This document shows positions 7,321-15,465 of a stretch of 32,409 bases of DNA, piece by piece. The stretch is taken from the NCBI GenBank assembly GCA_014379455.1, contig JACMLT010000160.1:1-32409 (forward strand), read 5' to 3'. The position numbers and the translations under genes were made by a program. The notes below the pieces were generated by a model. That model saw only the letters and a list, made by a program, of their open reading frames with translations. It was not told the origin of the DNA and did not search any database. Every line of letters starts with the position of its first letter. Positions within the stretch are counted from its first letter, which is position 1. The DNA comes from Nitrospiraceae bacterium (GTDB lineage Bacteria > Nitrospirota > Nitrospiria > Nitrospirales > Nitrospiraceae).

Positions 7321-7384
7321 TTCGCGTTACCCGCAAAAGCCATGGAGCGATGATTATAGCAAAAGCATTCATGAACAATGCAGG

Positions 7385-7705
7385 CTACTTGAAGCCTTCC
7401 GGCAGTGCCACCTGAACCTGATTGTTTTCGATCCGCACAGGACAGCAGGTGACGGTGATAGCTGGATTCTCAGATCGTTTGCCGGTCTGCACGTTGAATC
7501 GCCATCCGTGCCATGGACACTCGACCATGCAGCCATCGAGATGGCCTTCTCCGAGCGGTCCCCCCGCATGAGGGCAGGTGTTGTCGATGGCATAGAAGGA
7601 CCCGTCGACATTAAAGAGGGCAATCCAGATTCCGCGGACTTCGACGGTGTGTCCGGTCCCCGGAGGAATATCCTCAACCTTCGCAACCGTGACAAAGTCA
7701 GTCAT
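7385..7705 (-). CDS. Rieske [2Fe-2S] ferredoxin (NirD-like)
   Basis: The 106-residue protein is a stand-alone Rieske domain that carries electrons through a [2Fe-2S] cluster with two Cys and two His ligands. The motifs are complete: C-P-H-A-G-G-P-L near the middle and C-P-W-H-G-W sixteen residues later. The preceding D-G-S-F-Y-A-I-D-N-T and the following F-N-V-Q-T-G-K are also typical of NirD-type and dioxygenase-type ferredoxins. The open frame extends to 7786, but ATG 7705 has AAGGAGAAGG at suitable spacing and the domain begins right there, so the extra 27 residues are probably untranslated. No partner reductase or oxygenase is next to it, so which enzyme it serves is open. Confidence 0.92.
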   Translation of the reverse strand: MTDFVTVAKVEDIPPGTGHTVEVRGIWIALFNVDGSFYAIDNTCPHAGGPLGEGHLDGCMVECPWHGWRFNVQTGKRSENPAITVTCCPVRIENNQVQVALPEGFK

Positions 7706-7871
7706 AGCGCTGATCCTTCTCCTTGGAGGAGCGGTTGACGGAACCAGGCCGCTCCACAGACCTGTTAGTAACTTGATTTCAACCAAGGCTTATGGCATAG
7801 AAATAGGTACGCCTTCCAATACTACACTGGGTTCTCTTATACAAGGAGCCTGGTTGGGATGAGGATGCAGC

Positions 7872-8417
7872 ATGGAAATGACCCTTCTGCTCAACGCGAC
7901 GTATGAACCCCTGCGGGTCGTCAATTGGCAAAAGGCGGTTGCCCTTCTCTGGCAGGGTAAAGTTGAAGTCCTCGAGGTCTACGACCGAGAGGTCCACGCG
8001 GTATCGATCTCCATTAAACTTCCCTCCGTCATGCGGTTGCTCAAACTCGTTCGGCTCAAGGACGTTCATCGTGCGGTCAAATTCTCCCGCATCAACATCT
8101 TTACACGAGATGCCTATGCGTGCCAGTACTGTCGCCACAAGTTCCGAACCGAGGAGCTGACGTTCGACCATGTCGTCCCCATTGCCAAGGGTGGGCGAAA
8201 GACCTGGGAAAATATTGTGACGGCCTGTTGGCGTTGCAACAACAAGAAAAGCGGTCGCACGCCAGAAGAAGCCGGTATGAAGCTGATGAAGAAGCCGGTG
8301 AAACCGCGCTGGAATCCAATTGTGACCATTACCATTGGAATTCGGAACACACCCGACAACTGGCGTGACTATTTCTATTGGAATATGGAGCTCGACACCG
8401 ACCCTGCCAACACCTAA
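7872..8417 (+). CDS. HNH endonuclease-family protein
   Basis: This 181-residue protein matches the widely conserved bacterial HNH proteins that begin with V-L-L/L-L-N-x-x-Y-E-P-L and have a central zinc-bound beta-beta-alpha metal motif. Seen here: L-L-L-N-A-T-Y-E-P-L-R-V-V-N-W at 5-19, the first zinc pair C-Q-Y-C, the catalytic strand L-T-F-D-H-V-V-P-I-A-K-G-G, W-E-N-I-V, and the second zinc pair C-W-R-C followed by N-N-K-K. All HNH catalytic positions (D-H, N and a late N/K) are present. Related proteins are usually stand-alone and of unproven role, perhaps in DNA repair rather than restriction. GAGGAT lies upstream of the ATG. Confidence 0.9.
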   Translation: MEMTLLLNATYEPLRVVNWQKAVALLWQGKVEVLEVYDREVHAVSISIKLPSVMRLLKLVRLKDVHRAVKFSRINIFTRDAYACQYCRHKFRTEELTFDHVVPIAKGGRKTWENIVTACWRCNNKKSGRTPEEAGMKLMKKPVKPRWNPIVTITIGIRNTPDNWRDYFYWNMELDTDPANT

Positions 8418-8485
8418 CTGTGATTGTGTGTGATGTTTGCTCATATTCTCGTAGCCCCTCACTGCCTGCCCCTTCTTCTTAAGTA

Positions 8486-8513
8486 AACATTCATCATGTA
8501 TCATTCAACATTA
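8486..8513. repeat. ATTCAACATTCA-type low-complexity repeat
   Basis: The stretch AACATTCATCATGTATCATTCAACATTA resembles the inverted repeat at 18933-18989. It lies in the 267-bp gap between the HNH gene and the siroheme-type gene, which otherwise holds only the promoter candidate at 8624-8653. Confidence 0.45.
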
Positions 8514-8623
8514 CGTCACATTGGCGATAGGCCATCTGCTATGTTCTTCGGACGAAAGACGAACGACGGACAAATCTGAGTGTGTGTCATATCTGGAATT
8601 GGCAGAAAGAGGAGAGGGCGTGG

Positions 8624-8653
8624 TTTACGCCAGAAAACAGGGTGTTGTATGAT
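8624..8653 (+). promoter_or_regulatory. Sigma-70-type promoter candidate
   Basis: TTTACG at 8624-8629 and TATGAT at 8648-8653 are spaced by 18 bases, about 30 bp before the ribosome site of the precorrin-2 dehydrogenase-like gene. The -10 matches five of six consensus bases. Confidence 0.5.
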
Positions 8654-8684
8654 ACGCCCCGCTCTTGAATAGGGAGGAACCTTC

Positions 8685-9344
8685 ATGGCTGCAAATTCTG
8701 GATTTCCTATGTCACTCGATGTGAAAGGGTACCCGGTGCTTGTGCTCGGGGGAGACGAGGAGGCCGCGGAAAAGACCCAGCGGTTGTTGGAGGCTGGGGC
8801 GAAAGTGACCGTGGTGGCGCCGACGTTACACGACTTACTCAAAGACATGGCCGCGTCAGCGAAAGTCGTGCACCGCGGGCGACATTTTCGCGAGGCCGAT
8901 TTGGAACATGCGATTTTGGTGCTCAACATGGTTCGGGGGGACCGTGATTTTTCCCGATCGCTGTTCGAGAAGGCGCGTGAGAAGAAGTGCGTAGTCTGGT
9001 CGGTCGATCAGCCGGAATTCTCCACAGCGACGATGCCCGCGGTCGTCGCCAGCGGGCATCTGCGTGTAGCCATCAGCACGAGCGGGGTCGCTCCAGCGTT
9101 GTCAGGCTTTATGAAGGAAGACATGGAGAAGATTTTCGGTGAAGAATTTGCCGCGTTTGTGGAGTGGCTGGGAGACCTTCGTGCGCAGACCAAAGCGACT
9201 GAGCCGGACTTTGAAAAGCGTCGGGCCGTGCTGCGTGAGGCGCTGGATGGATTTCGTTTATTGGGAAAGGTCCAGTATCCAAAGGTCTGGCTGGATGAAC
9301 GAGCGAAGCTGACGGTGTCTCCAGGCGTCGCGGGCCAGGCGTAA
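8685..9344 (+). CDS. Precorrin-2 dehydrogenase / sirohydrochlorin ferrochelatase family
   Basis: Enzymes of this family (Met8p, or the N-terminal part of CysG) oxidise precorrin-2 with NAD and may insert iron to give siroheme for sulfite and nitrite reductases. The 219-residue protein starts with the family entry P-M-S-L-D-V-K-G-Y-P-V-L-V-L-G-G, an NAD-binding Rossmann turn, then A-A-E-K-T-Q-R-L-L-E-A-G-A-K-V-T-V-V-A-P. The conserved I-S-T-S-G-V-A-P-A-L-S is present. V-D-Q-P replaces the usual V-D-D-x, keeping one aspartate of the pair where the catalytic Asp of the family lies. GGGAGGAA precedes the ATG. The methyltransferase half of CysG is not fused. Some heme d1 or alternative-heme proteins also resemble this family. 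Confidence 0.88.
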   Translation: MAANSGFPMSLDVKGYPVLVLGGDEEAAEKTQRLLEAGAKVTVVAPTLHDLLKDMAASAKVVHRGRHFREADLEHAILVLNMVRGDRDFSRSLFEKAREKKCVVWSVDQPEFSTATMPAVVASGHLRVAISTSGVAPALSGFMKEDMEKIFGEEFAAFVEWLGDLRAQTKATEPDFEKRRAVLREALDGFRLLGKVQYPKVWLDERAKLTVSPGVAGQA

Positions 9345-9391
9345 GGGGTAAAGACGTAACACGTTAGGCGAAAAGCAGAGAGGGGAGCGCT

Positions 9392-9700
9392 ATGGTGTTA
9401 TTGGAATTCAGTATGTCGCCGTTAGGCAAGGGAGAGAGCGTGGGCAAGTATGTGGCCCGCTCGCTCGACATTATTGATACGAGCGGAGTGGACTACCGGC
9501 TGAATCCGATGGGGACGGTCCTCGAAGGGGAGTGGGATGAGGTATTGGCCGTCGTCAAACAATGCTATGAGCGGATGAAGAAAGATTGCGGCCGCATTTC
9601 TTGCACGATCAAAGTCGACTATCGGAAAGGCCACGCCGGGCGTTTGCAGAGTAAAGTGGCGAGCGTCGAGAAGAAGCTCAAGCGATCGATCAAGCAGTAG
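9392..9700 (+). CDS. MTH1187/UPF0045 thiamine-binding-type protein
   Basis: The 102-residue protein has the ferredoxin-like MTH1187 fold signature: L-L-E-F-S-M-S-P-L-G-K-G-E-S-V then Y-V-A-R-S-L-D-I-I-D, Y-R-L-N-P-M-G-T-V-L-E-G-E-W-D-E-V and a late I-K-V-D-Y-R-K-G segment. Family members of about 100 residues form tetramers, and some bind thiamine or hydroxymethylpyrimidine; the role in this organism is not evident. It lies 47 bp after the siroheme-type gene, with GAGAGGGGAG near the ATG, so the two may be co-transcribed. The spacer carries the word GTAAAGACGTAACACG, similar to the low-complexity repeats near 1670. A terminator-like hairpin overlaps its stop. Confidence 0.88.
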   Translation: MVLLEFSMSPLGKGESVGKYVARSLDIIDTSGVDYRLNPMGTVLEGEWDEVLAVVKQCYERMKKDCGRISCTIKVDYRKGHAGRLQSKVASVEKKLKRSIKQ

Positions 9701-9733
9701 GGCACGTCGCCGAGCACGGCCGGCCCTCTTTTC
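9699..9733 (+). terminator. Rho-independent terminator candidate
   Basis: AGGGC at 9699-9703 pairs with GCCCT at 9723-9727, with a further GC-rich partial stem inside, followed by CTTTTCT. It begins on the stop codon of the UPF0045 gene. Confidence 0.5.
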
Positions 9734-9866
9734 TCAGGCGTGATTTTGTACGGTGTCCTACCTAAACCAGTTCGGATAGGGTTGCTACGTGGTATCCTCC
9801 CAGCGCCCACCCCACTTTCCCCTATCGTGACGAGTCACACATGAAGATCGGCATAAGGGAGAGAGT

Positions 9867-12737
9867 GTGAATCGCCTTCACGAGGAAATCCAACTCTTGC
9901 CGAAGGACTGCACGATTCTTGAGCGGGAGGTGATGGAATTCCGTCCGTTCGGATTGGATGAGCAGGGGCACAGGATCAGAGATCTGAGCGGGATGAGTAT
10001 TAAAGCTGCCGTCGTCTATCTGGAGCAGTCTATCGCTCGTGAGCGGGGATCCTCAGCCGGCAGTCAGGCAGTCGAGGACCTCTGTCGTCTTCTGAATCAG
10101 CGCATAAAAGATTCGGCTTACCATGTGACGCCGGAGTTTCTAAAGAATGCCTGGAATAGCTACTCGTATGAATTCACCGCCTATTTGTATGAGTTTTGTG
10201 AACGCATATCCGGCGATCCGCAATTTGTGTTTCGAGCGGGCATGGAGAAGGCGTCTTCGATCATGCAGGTACTGGCCCGCCCGTTTTCGCTGGCGCAGAT
10301 TTACGGCATGTTTCCATATTTCGGGAATAAGTTCGCGTCCGGTTCGGTCGAGTTTCGAGTCGTCGAGGTGACGCCGATCTCCGCGACCCTGGCGATGAAG
10401 TTTTCCACTCGCACGCTGTGTCAGTTTGGCCCGTACCGAAGGCGGTGCGCACAGCTGATGTGTCAGGCTGCTCAAGGCATTATGGCTGCGGTGCCGGTTC
10501 GCGTTCATCGACTGCCACCCGCCACTCTGACCGACCTTTCCTGTATTGCGAATGACGAAGAATGGTGCCAATGGGCCATTCGATGGCCAGTCAAGGGACA
10601 AGGCCTATGGCGCCATACGGTTCGGCAGGTGGTGGAAGGGCCGAGAGGGCAGCCGCTGCCGCAGGGTGGGTCGGATGGAGTGCCTTTGCATGCGGAGGTT
10701 GAGGATAGTTCACTCAAGCAGAACGCCGACACCCTACCGTCGCGGCGAAATGTGAGGTGGCTATTTTTCGGCGCGCTCACCGGCCTGACGTTGGCCGCTG
10801 GATTCCGCGTGATGAATCCATCGGCCAGCTGGGGTGAAATCATTCTTCTTGGACTGATCCCGATACTTGTGGCAAGCATCTTGACCAATCGACATCTTCG
10901 CGTGGAAAGCCAGCAACGCGAGGCATTGATTCAGGAGCAGATTACCTTCGTGGAGTCGCGGCATGAGGAATTGCGAGAAGCGTATCTGGAGCAGGAGTTG
11001 ACGCGCGTTGAGCTGCGACAAAAAGTGGCCCAGCTGACCGCCCTTCACCGAGCCGGATTGTTGTTCAGCTCGACGCTGGATCGAGAGGGATTGTTGCAGA
11101 AAGTGTTAGAAGCTCTGACCAGCGATCTCCAGTACGACCGGGCGATGATTTCGTTCTACGATCCGTCCCGTCAGGTCATTAAGGATGCGCGGATCCTCGG
11201 CGTATCACCTGAAATTCAGGCATTTGTGCGAACTCGTGAGATTCCTGTGACCGATCCTCTAAGTCCGGAAGGACTAGTGTTGATGCAGGGCCAGCCATTG
11301 TTAGTGGGGGATGTGCAGACGGTGTGGGATCGTATTCATCCGCTGAACCAACAGCTCGCCTTGCTGACGCAGGCCAAGGCATGGATCGCCGTTCCGTTAA
11401 AAATTAAAGACCGGATTCTTGGAAGCCTGACGGTAGATCGGCTGCAGGCACATAGTATGACGCAGGACGATCTTGATTTGATGATGACGGTCGCCCATCA
11501 AGTTGCGATCGCTCTGGATAACGCCTCCGCATATGAGCAAATTGAAGGGCTGAATGTGGGACTCGAAGCCAAAGTACGTGAACGTACGGCTGAGCTGGAG
11601 CAGGCGGATCGCTTGCGGTCGCAGTTTCTTTCGCATGTGTCCCACGAGCTCAAGACACCGTTGACTTCGATTAAGGGGTTTTTGCAGAACTTGCTCGATG
11701 GACTCACCGGCCCGCTCAATCCAAAACAGCAGCGCTATTTGGCGCGGATGCTCGATAATTCAAACCGACTGATCCATATGATTGAAGACTTGTTGGATCG
11801 CACAAAAATTCAGTCCGGGCGGCTGGACCTTGTTCCTGGCGAGATCGACCTGGGGGACTGTGTGGTGGACGCGGTAGAGCAATTACGTCTGCTGGCCCAG
11901 GCCAAGCGGCAGACATTGGAGGCAACCGGTCCTCCTATGCTCCTGGTGGTCTGGGCGGATCGCGATCGCCTGATCCAGATCATCATAAATCTGGTCCAAA
12001 ATGCAGTGAAGTTTACCCCGGAGGGTGGCAGCATTACGGTGACGGTGAGGCAGGAGAGCCAGACATTTGCCGGGGTCTCCGTGCGCGATACCGGGCCTGG
12101 TATCGCGCCAGAGTTCCTCGATCAAATATTCGACCCATTCTTTCGAGTCAAGCAGGTCCGTAGCGGAATAAAAGGGCTGGGGTTAGGTCTATCAATTGTG
12201 CGGACGTTGGTTGAGTTACAAGGTGGGACGATCGCCGCGCGAAGTGAGCCGGGGCGGGGGGCGGAACTGTATTTCACGATTCCATTGTTTTCCACGATGG
12301 AGTTGCTGCCTAGCCTCGCATCGGCTGACGCACCCTGCATTCTGGTGGTCGAGAACGATCAGGATAGTCGTCAACTCGTACAAGATCGTTTGCGGGCTAT
12401 GGGGTATCGAGTCCAGTTGGAGGTTGATGGAGTTCGAGTGTTGGAAGCCGTGCAGACCGGGATGTTCGGAGGTCTGATTTTGAGTAGTGGCGTTTCCTCC
12501 ATGGATGGACTGGCCGTGCTGCTCCAAATTCGGAAGTCAGATCAGCACATCCCGATTGTGATGGTTGCGAGGTCGGACGCTAAAGAGTCGGCAGTTCGCG
12601 CGATCGGCATGGGCGCGCAGGCCTATTTACTGAAGCCGTTCGATATTGACGAACTAGAGCGAGTCGCAGATTATTGGTTTCGACCGATAGATCCATTGTC
12701 ATTGAGGTCTTCGGAGGAGTCGAGCAGGCCTGGGTGA
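9867..12737 (+). CDS. Hybrid sensor histidine kinase with GAF and pseudo-receiver domain
   Basis: In order (residues): an N-terminal region 1-290 that I cannot assign firmly, perhaps a V4R-like ligand domain (F-R-A-G-M-E-K-A near 120, cysteines in C-Q-F-G-P-Y-R-R-R-C); two transmembrane helices at about 298-315 and 325-341; a coiled coil; a GAF domain about 390-550; a HisKA H-box with H593 in F-L-S-H-V-S-H-E-L-K-T-P; an ATPase domain with N-box I-N-L-V-Q-N-A-V-K-F, D-T-G-P-G-I and G-L-G-L-G-L-S-I-V-R; and a C-terminal receiver-like domain from 824. In the receiver the phosphoacceptor Asp is Ser (S873 in L-I-L-S-S-G-V-S-S-M-D-G) and the acidic pair reads E-N, while K923 is kept, so it cannot be phosphorylated normally. 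GTG start with AAGGGAGAGA; a FadL-type porin gene follows after 20 bp. Confidence 0.9.
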   Translation: MNRLHEEIQLLPKDCTILEREVMEFRPFGLDEQGHRIRDLSGMSIKAAVVYLEQSIARERGSSAGSQAVEDLCRLLNQRIKDSAYHVTPEFLKNAWNSYSYEFTAYLYEFCERISGDPQFVFRAGMEKASSIMQVLARPFSLAQIYGMFPYFGNKFASGSVEFRVVEVTPISATLAMKFSTRTLCQFGPYRRRCAQLMCQAAQGIMAAVPVRVHRLPPATLTDLSCIANDEEWCQWAIRWPVKGQGLWRHTVRQVVEGPRGQPLPQGGSDGVPLHAEVEDSSLKQNADTLPSRRNVRWLFFGALTGLTLAAGFRVMNPSASWGEIILLGLIPILVASILTNRHLRVESQQREALIQEQITFVESRHEELREAYLEQELTRVELRQKVAQLTALHRAGLLFSSTLDREGLLQKVLEALTSDLQYDRAMISFYDPSRQVIKDARILGVSPEIQAFVRTREIPVTDPLSPEGLVLMQGQPLLVGDVQTVWDRIHPLNQQLALLTQAKAWIAVPLKIKDRILGSLTVDRLQAHSMTQDDLDLMMTVAHQVAIALDNASAYEQIEGLNVGLEAKVRERTAELEQADRLRSQFLSHVSHELKTPLTSIKGFLQNLLDGLTGPLNPKQQRYLARMLDNSNRLIHMIEDLLDRTKIQSGRLDLVPGEIDLGDCVVDAVEQLRLLAQAKRQTLEATGPPMLLVVWADRDRLIQIIINLVQNAVKFTPEGGSITVTVRQESQTFAGVSVRDTGPGIAPEFLDQIFDPFFRVKQVRSGIKGLGLGLSIVRTLVELQGGTIAARSEPGRGAELYFTIPLFSTMELLPSLASADAPCILVVENDQDSRQLVQDRLRAMGYRVQLEVDGVRVLEAVQTGMFGGLILSSGVSSMDGLAVLLQIRKSDQHIPIVMVARSDAKESAVRAIGMGAQAYLLKPFDIDELERVADYWFRPIDPLSLRSSEESSRPG

Positions 12738-12757
12738 ATGAGAGAAGGAGGAATAGG

Positions 12758-14152
12758 ATGACAAGCGAGTGGGATAGATGTTGGAACAGGACGGGATTGC
12801 TGCGAAGGATATGGATGCTATGGATATGCGCGGTTGGCCTTTGTGTGGCTGGCTTTCCTGAGGTGGCCTCATCGCAGGTGCCTCGTATTCAAGGACAGGG
12901 AGCCGCCGCGTCTGCGATGAGTAATGCTTTTTCAGCCCAAGCCGATGACCCGTCAGCTCTGCATTACAATCCAGCTGGGATAACGCAGTTGCAGGGTATT
13001 CAAGTGATGGCAGGGGCGCTCGCGTCAGGTGGGTCGACGAATTTTACGAGTGTGACAGGCGCAACGGCTCGTGGTGACCGAAACGGGAGTGCGGCATGGC
13101 CCCCTCCAGGGCATACATACATCACCGCGAACTTAAAGAGTCTTGGGGTGACGGCGCTGGGAGATCTTTCTGTGGGAGTTGGCCTGACTGTGCCCTTCGG
13201 TTCTATGACACGGTGGCCGAACGATGGGCCGTTTAGGACCGCAACGACGTTTAGTACGTTGCCGCTTTTGGATATCAAGCCGACCCTGGCCTACAAGGTG
13301 ACGGAGGACCTTGCTCTTGGGCTGGGTGCGGATATCTATACGTTCAGCAATGTCATTGGCGAGGGCCAGGTTGAGCGACATGCGATTCCTGCTGCCGGGG
13401 TAAAAACCGAACTCAATGGAAAAGACACCGCGGCCGGTTTCAATGCCAGTCTGCTCTATACGGCCTTGCGCAATGCGCACGGGAAGCCGTTGGCGAACAT
13501 CGGGATCGTCTACCGCAGTCAAGCGACGTTGCATCTGAGCGGCGCGTTATTGGCGAATGGCGCCAAAGTGTCCGACGCCAACGCGACACTCGTTTTGCCG
13601 CAAGTGATCACAGGCGCCATTGCGATTTGGCCTGTTCGAACGAAAGAGCGAGAATGGAAGTTGGAAATGGATGTCGACTATGTGGGGTGGAAGTCTGTTC
13701 GGAACCTCGATATCACGTTGGGCAATGGTGCGACGATTGCGCAGCCGCAGAATTGGAAGAGTACCTATGCGGTGATGATCGGCAGTGAGTACAAGTGGCT
13801 GGTACTGGAGTCTCTTCCTCATTGGGAAGTGGCGCTGCGAGCCGGCTATACCAACCAGCAAAATCAAATGCCTGATCTAACCTTTGATCCAGGTATCCCC
13901 TCGTGGGATCTGCATATCGTGGGAGGAGGAGTGGGATTGTTGTGCAAGGAGGAGGGATCGTTTCTTGGTTTGATGCGATGTGGAGATCTCGGCATTGGCT
14001 CGCTGAAACCCAAGGCCATAGGGCTCGATCTCTCGCTTCAGGCAGGGCTCTACGAGGATCGTACGGTGCTGGGTAATCGCAACCCGACGGTTGATGGAAC
14101 CTACCAGACGACACTGTATCTTGGTAATGCGTCGATTCGAATGGTGTATTAG
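12758..14152 (+). CDS. FadL/OmpP1-family outer membrane transport protein
   Basis: FadL-type beta-barrels move hydrophobic compounds across the outer membrane. From ATG 12758 (464 aa; strong AGAAGGAGG upstream) there is an N-terminal signal peptide: basic R-R residues, the hydrophobic W-M-L-W-I-C-A-V-G-L-C-V-A-G-F and a probable cleavage near V-A-S-S-Q. The mature N-terminus has the family hallmark G-A-A-A-S-A-M-S-N-A-F-S-A-Q-A-D-D-P-S-A-L-H-Y-N-P-A-G-I, which forms the hatch. Alternating beta-strand segments follow (L-S-V-G-V-G-L-T-V-P-F-G, L-A-L-G-L-G-A-D-I-Y). The frame opens at 12674 but overlaps the kinase, so the internal ATG is preferred. Lying 20 bp behind a sensor kinase, it is probably co-expressed with it, perhaps to sense or import a hydrophobic substrate. 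Palindromic element E begins one base after the stop. Confidence 0.9.
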   Translation: MTSEWDRCWNRTGLLRRIWMLWICAVGLCVAGFPEVASSQVPRIQGQGAAASAMSNAFSAQADDPSALHYNPAGITQLQGIQVMAGALASGGSTNFTSVTGATARGDRNGSAAWPPPGHTYITANLKSLGVTALGDLSVGVGLTVPFGSMTRWPNDGPFRTATTFSTLPLLDIKPTLAYKVTEDLALGLGADIYTFSNVIGEGQVERHAIPAAGVKTELNGKDTAAGFNASLLYTALRNAHGKPLANIGIVYRSQATLHLSGALLANGAKVSDANATLVLPQVITGAIAIWPVRTKEREWKLEMDVDYVGWKSVRNLDITLGNGATIAQPQNWKSTYAVMIGSEYKWLVLESLPHWEVALRAGYTNQQNQMPDLTFDPGIPSWDLHIVGGGVGLLCKEEGSFLGLMRCGDLGIGSLKPKAIGLDLSLQAGLYEDRTVLGNRNPTVDGTYQTTLYLGNASIRMVY

Positions 14153-14274
14153 CAGGCTGTTGAAAAATGTCGCCAGCATCGTTCTCGCATCGCTCAGAGG
14201 CTCAGCGTACTGAAGCGTACGCCTCGCTTCTTTGCTCGCTGCGGCCTTGTTGAGCGGACTTTTTGAACAGCCTG
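14153..14274 (+). repeat. Palindromic element, copy E
   Basis: Termini CAGGCTGTTGAAAAA and TTTTTGAACAGCCTG are perfect inverted repeats. Shared interior words are CGCCAGCATCGTTCTCGC and GCTGCGGCCTTG. It sits between the convergent FadL-type gene and alr. Its terminal bases differ from copies A-D (CTGTTG for ATGCTG), with the opposite arm changed to match. Confidence 0.9.
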
Positions 14275-14310
14275 TGGGCTACAGTGAGGCTATCCGTGGT
14301 TGCATTTTTC

Positions 14311-15465
14311 CTACTCGTCTCGTTCCTCTCGCGCAGCAGACTCATAAAGCCGCGGAACGCGGGAGCCGATCCCGCACAGGATTTCATACGGGATTGTGCC
14401 GATCCAGTCGGCCACTTCATCAGCCCAGATTGATTCCTCTCCCTGCTGGCCGATCAGCGTGACGGAATCACCGATTTGTACCGGCGCAAGGTCGGTGACA
14501 TCCACCATGATCATATCCATGCAGACCAATCCAACGATCGGTGCGCGGCGGCCCTGAATCAAGACCAATCCGCGATGGGAGAGCCGCCGACTATAGCCGT
14601 CGGCGTAGCCGATCGGCAGCACGGCGATACGCGTCGGTCTTGTCGCGACGAATGTGCCGTTGTAGCTGACGGTTCCCCCTTGTGGAATGGTTCGTAGTTG
14701 CACCACCGTCGTGCGTAGTGAGAGCACAGGTCTGAGATCGGGAGCGGGGACTGTGTCCGGAAGCGTGTGATACCCGTAGAGCATGATGCCGGGGCGCACA
14801 AGTGAAAAATGCGCGTTGGGAAACCTGACGATGGCAGCAGTGTTTGCCGTATGTACCAATGGGAGCGTGACACCACGTTGTTGGATCTGTTCCAGTACCG
14901 CCCCAAATGCTTCAAGTTGTCGTTCCGTAACGCTGCTGTCTTTTCCGTCTGCATCGGCAAGATGGGTCATCAAGCCTTCGACTTGCAGGGGACTTCGCAA
15001 GAGCCGGCTGTCGAAAAGTGAGCGCAGCTCATCGGGTGAAAACCCTAGGCGTCCCATTCCGGTTTCGACCTTGAGATGAATCGGATAAGGGACTGGATGT
15101 GACTGAGCGGCCTTGGCTAATACGGGAAGGATGTGTGCATCGCTGACGACCGGTGTGAGTTGGTGAGCAACCAGGTCCAATGTCTGTTCCTCGAAGAGGG
15201 CTCCGAGAACGACGATAGAGGTTGAGAGACCGGCTTGGCGGAGCGCGATGCCTTCGTCGAGCGAAGCCACGGCAAACCGCTCGATCCCTTGGCGAGCCAG
15301 GGCCTGCGCGGTCTCCACCGCTCCATGTCCGTAGGCATTGGCTTTGACGATCGCCATGACCTGGCAGCCTGGAGATAGGTATCGCTTGATGCAAGAGAGG
15401 TTATGGGCAAGGGCCGTGAGATTGATGGTGGCGTAAGTGGGTAGCAAGGTCGAAATTGCGGTCAC
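14311..15465 (-). CDS. alr: Alanine racemase
   Basis: This PLP enzyme interconverts L- and D-alanine for peptidoglycan. The 384-residue protein has the PLP lysine K41 in V-M-A-I-V-K-A-N-A-Y-G-H-G, and the second-base tyrosine in the C-terminal domain motif L-P-I-G-Y-A-D-G-Y-S-R. V-S-Y-N-G-T-F and V-C-M-D-M-I-M-V-D-V-T are the usual C-terminal beta-domain landmarks. The GTG start overlaps the frr stop by four bases (GTGA), indicating translational coupling at the end of the rpsB-tsf-pyrH-frr operon. In many bacteria that position is taken by uppS/cdsA, so the placement is unusual. Palindromic element E separates it from the convergent porin gene. Confidence 0.96.
   Translation of the reverse strand: MTAISTLLPTYATINLTALAHNLSCIKRYLSPGCQVMAIVKANAYGHGAVETAQALARQGIERFAVASLDEGIALRQAGLSTSIVVLGALFEEQTLDLVAHQLTPVVSDAHILPVLAKAAQSHPVPYPIHLKVETGMGRLGFSPDELRSLFDSRLLRSPLQVEGLMTHLADADGKDSSVTERQLEAFGAVLEQIQQRGVTLPLVHTANTAAIVRFPNAHFSLVRPGIMLYGYHTLPDTVPAPDLRPVLSLRTTVVQLRTIPQGGTVSYNGTFVATRPTRIAVLPIGYADGYSRRLSHRGLVLIQGRRAPIVGLVCMDMIMVDVTDLAPVQIGDSVTLIGQQGEESIWADEVADWIGTIPYEILCGIGSRVPRLYESAAREERDE

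Noticed and set aside
7202-7738. 178-aa plus-strand frame
   Set aside because: Begins inside palindromic element D and then runs antisense to the well-supported Rieske gene.
9841-9870. Nine-residue open frame ending at the kinase start
   Set aside because: Too short to support as a leader peptide without conservation data; the stop overlap with GTG is likely chance.
3119-14274. CRISPR array interpretation of the repeated elements
   Set aside because: Copies are kilobases apart, palindromic and not separated by regular spacers; no cas genes.
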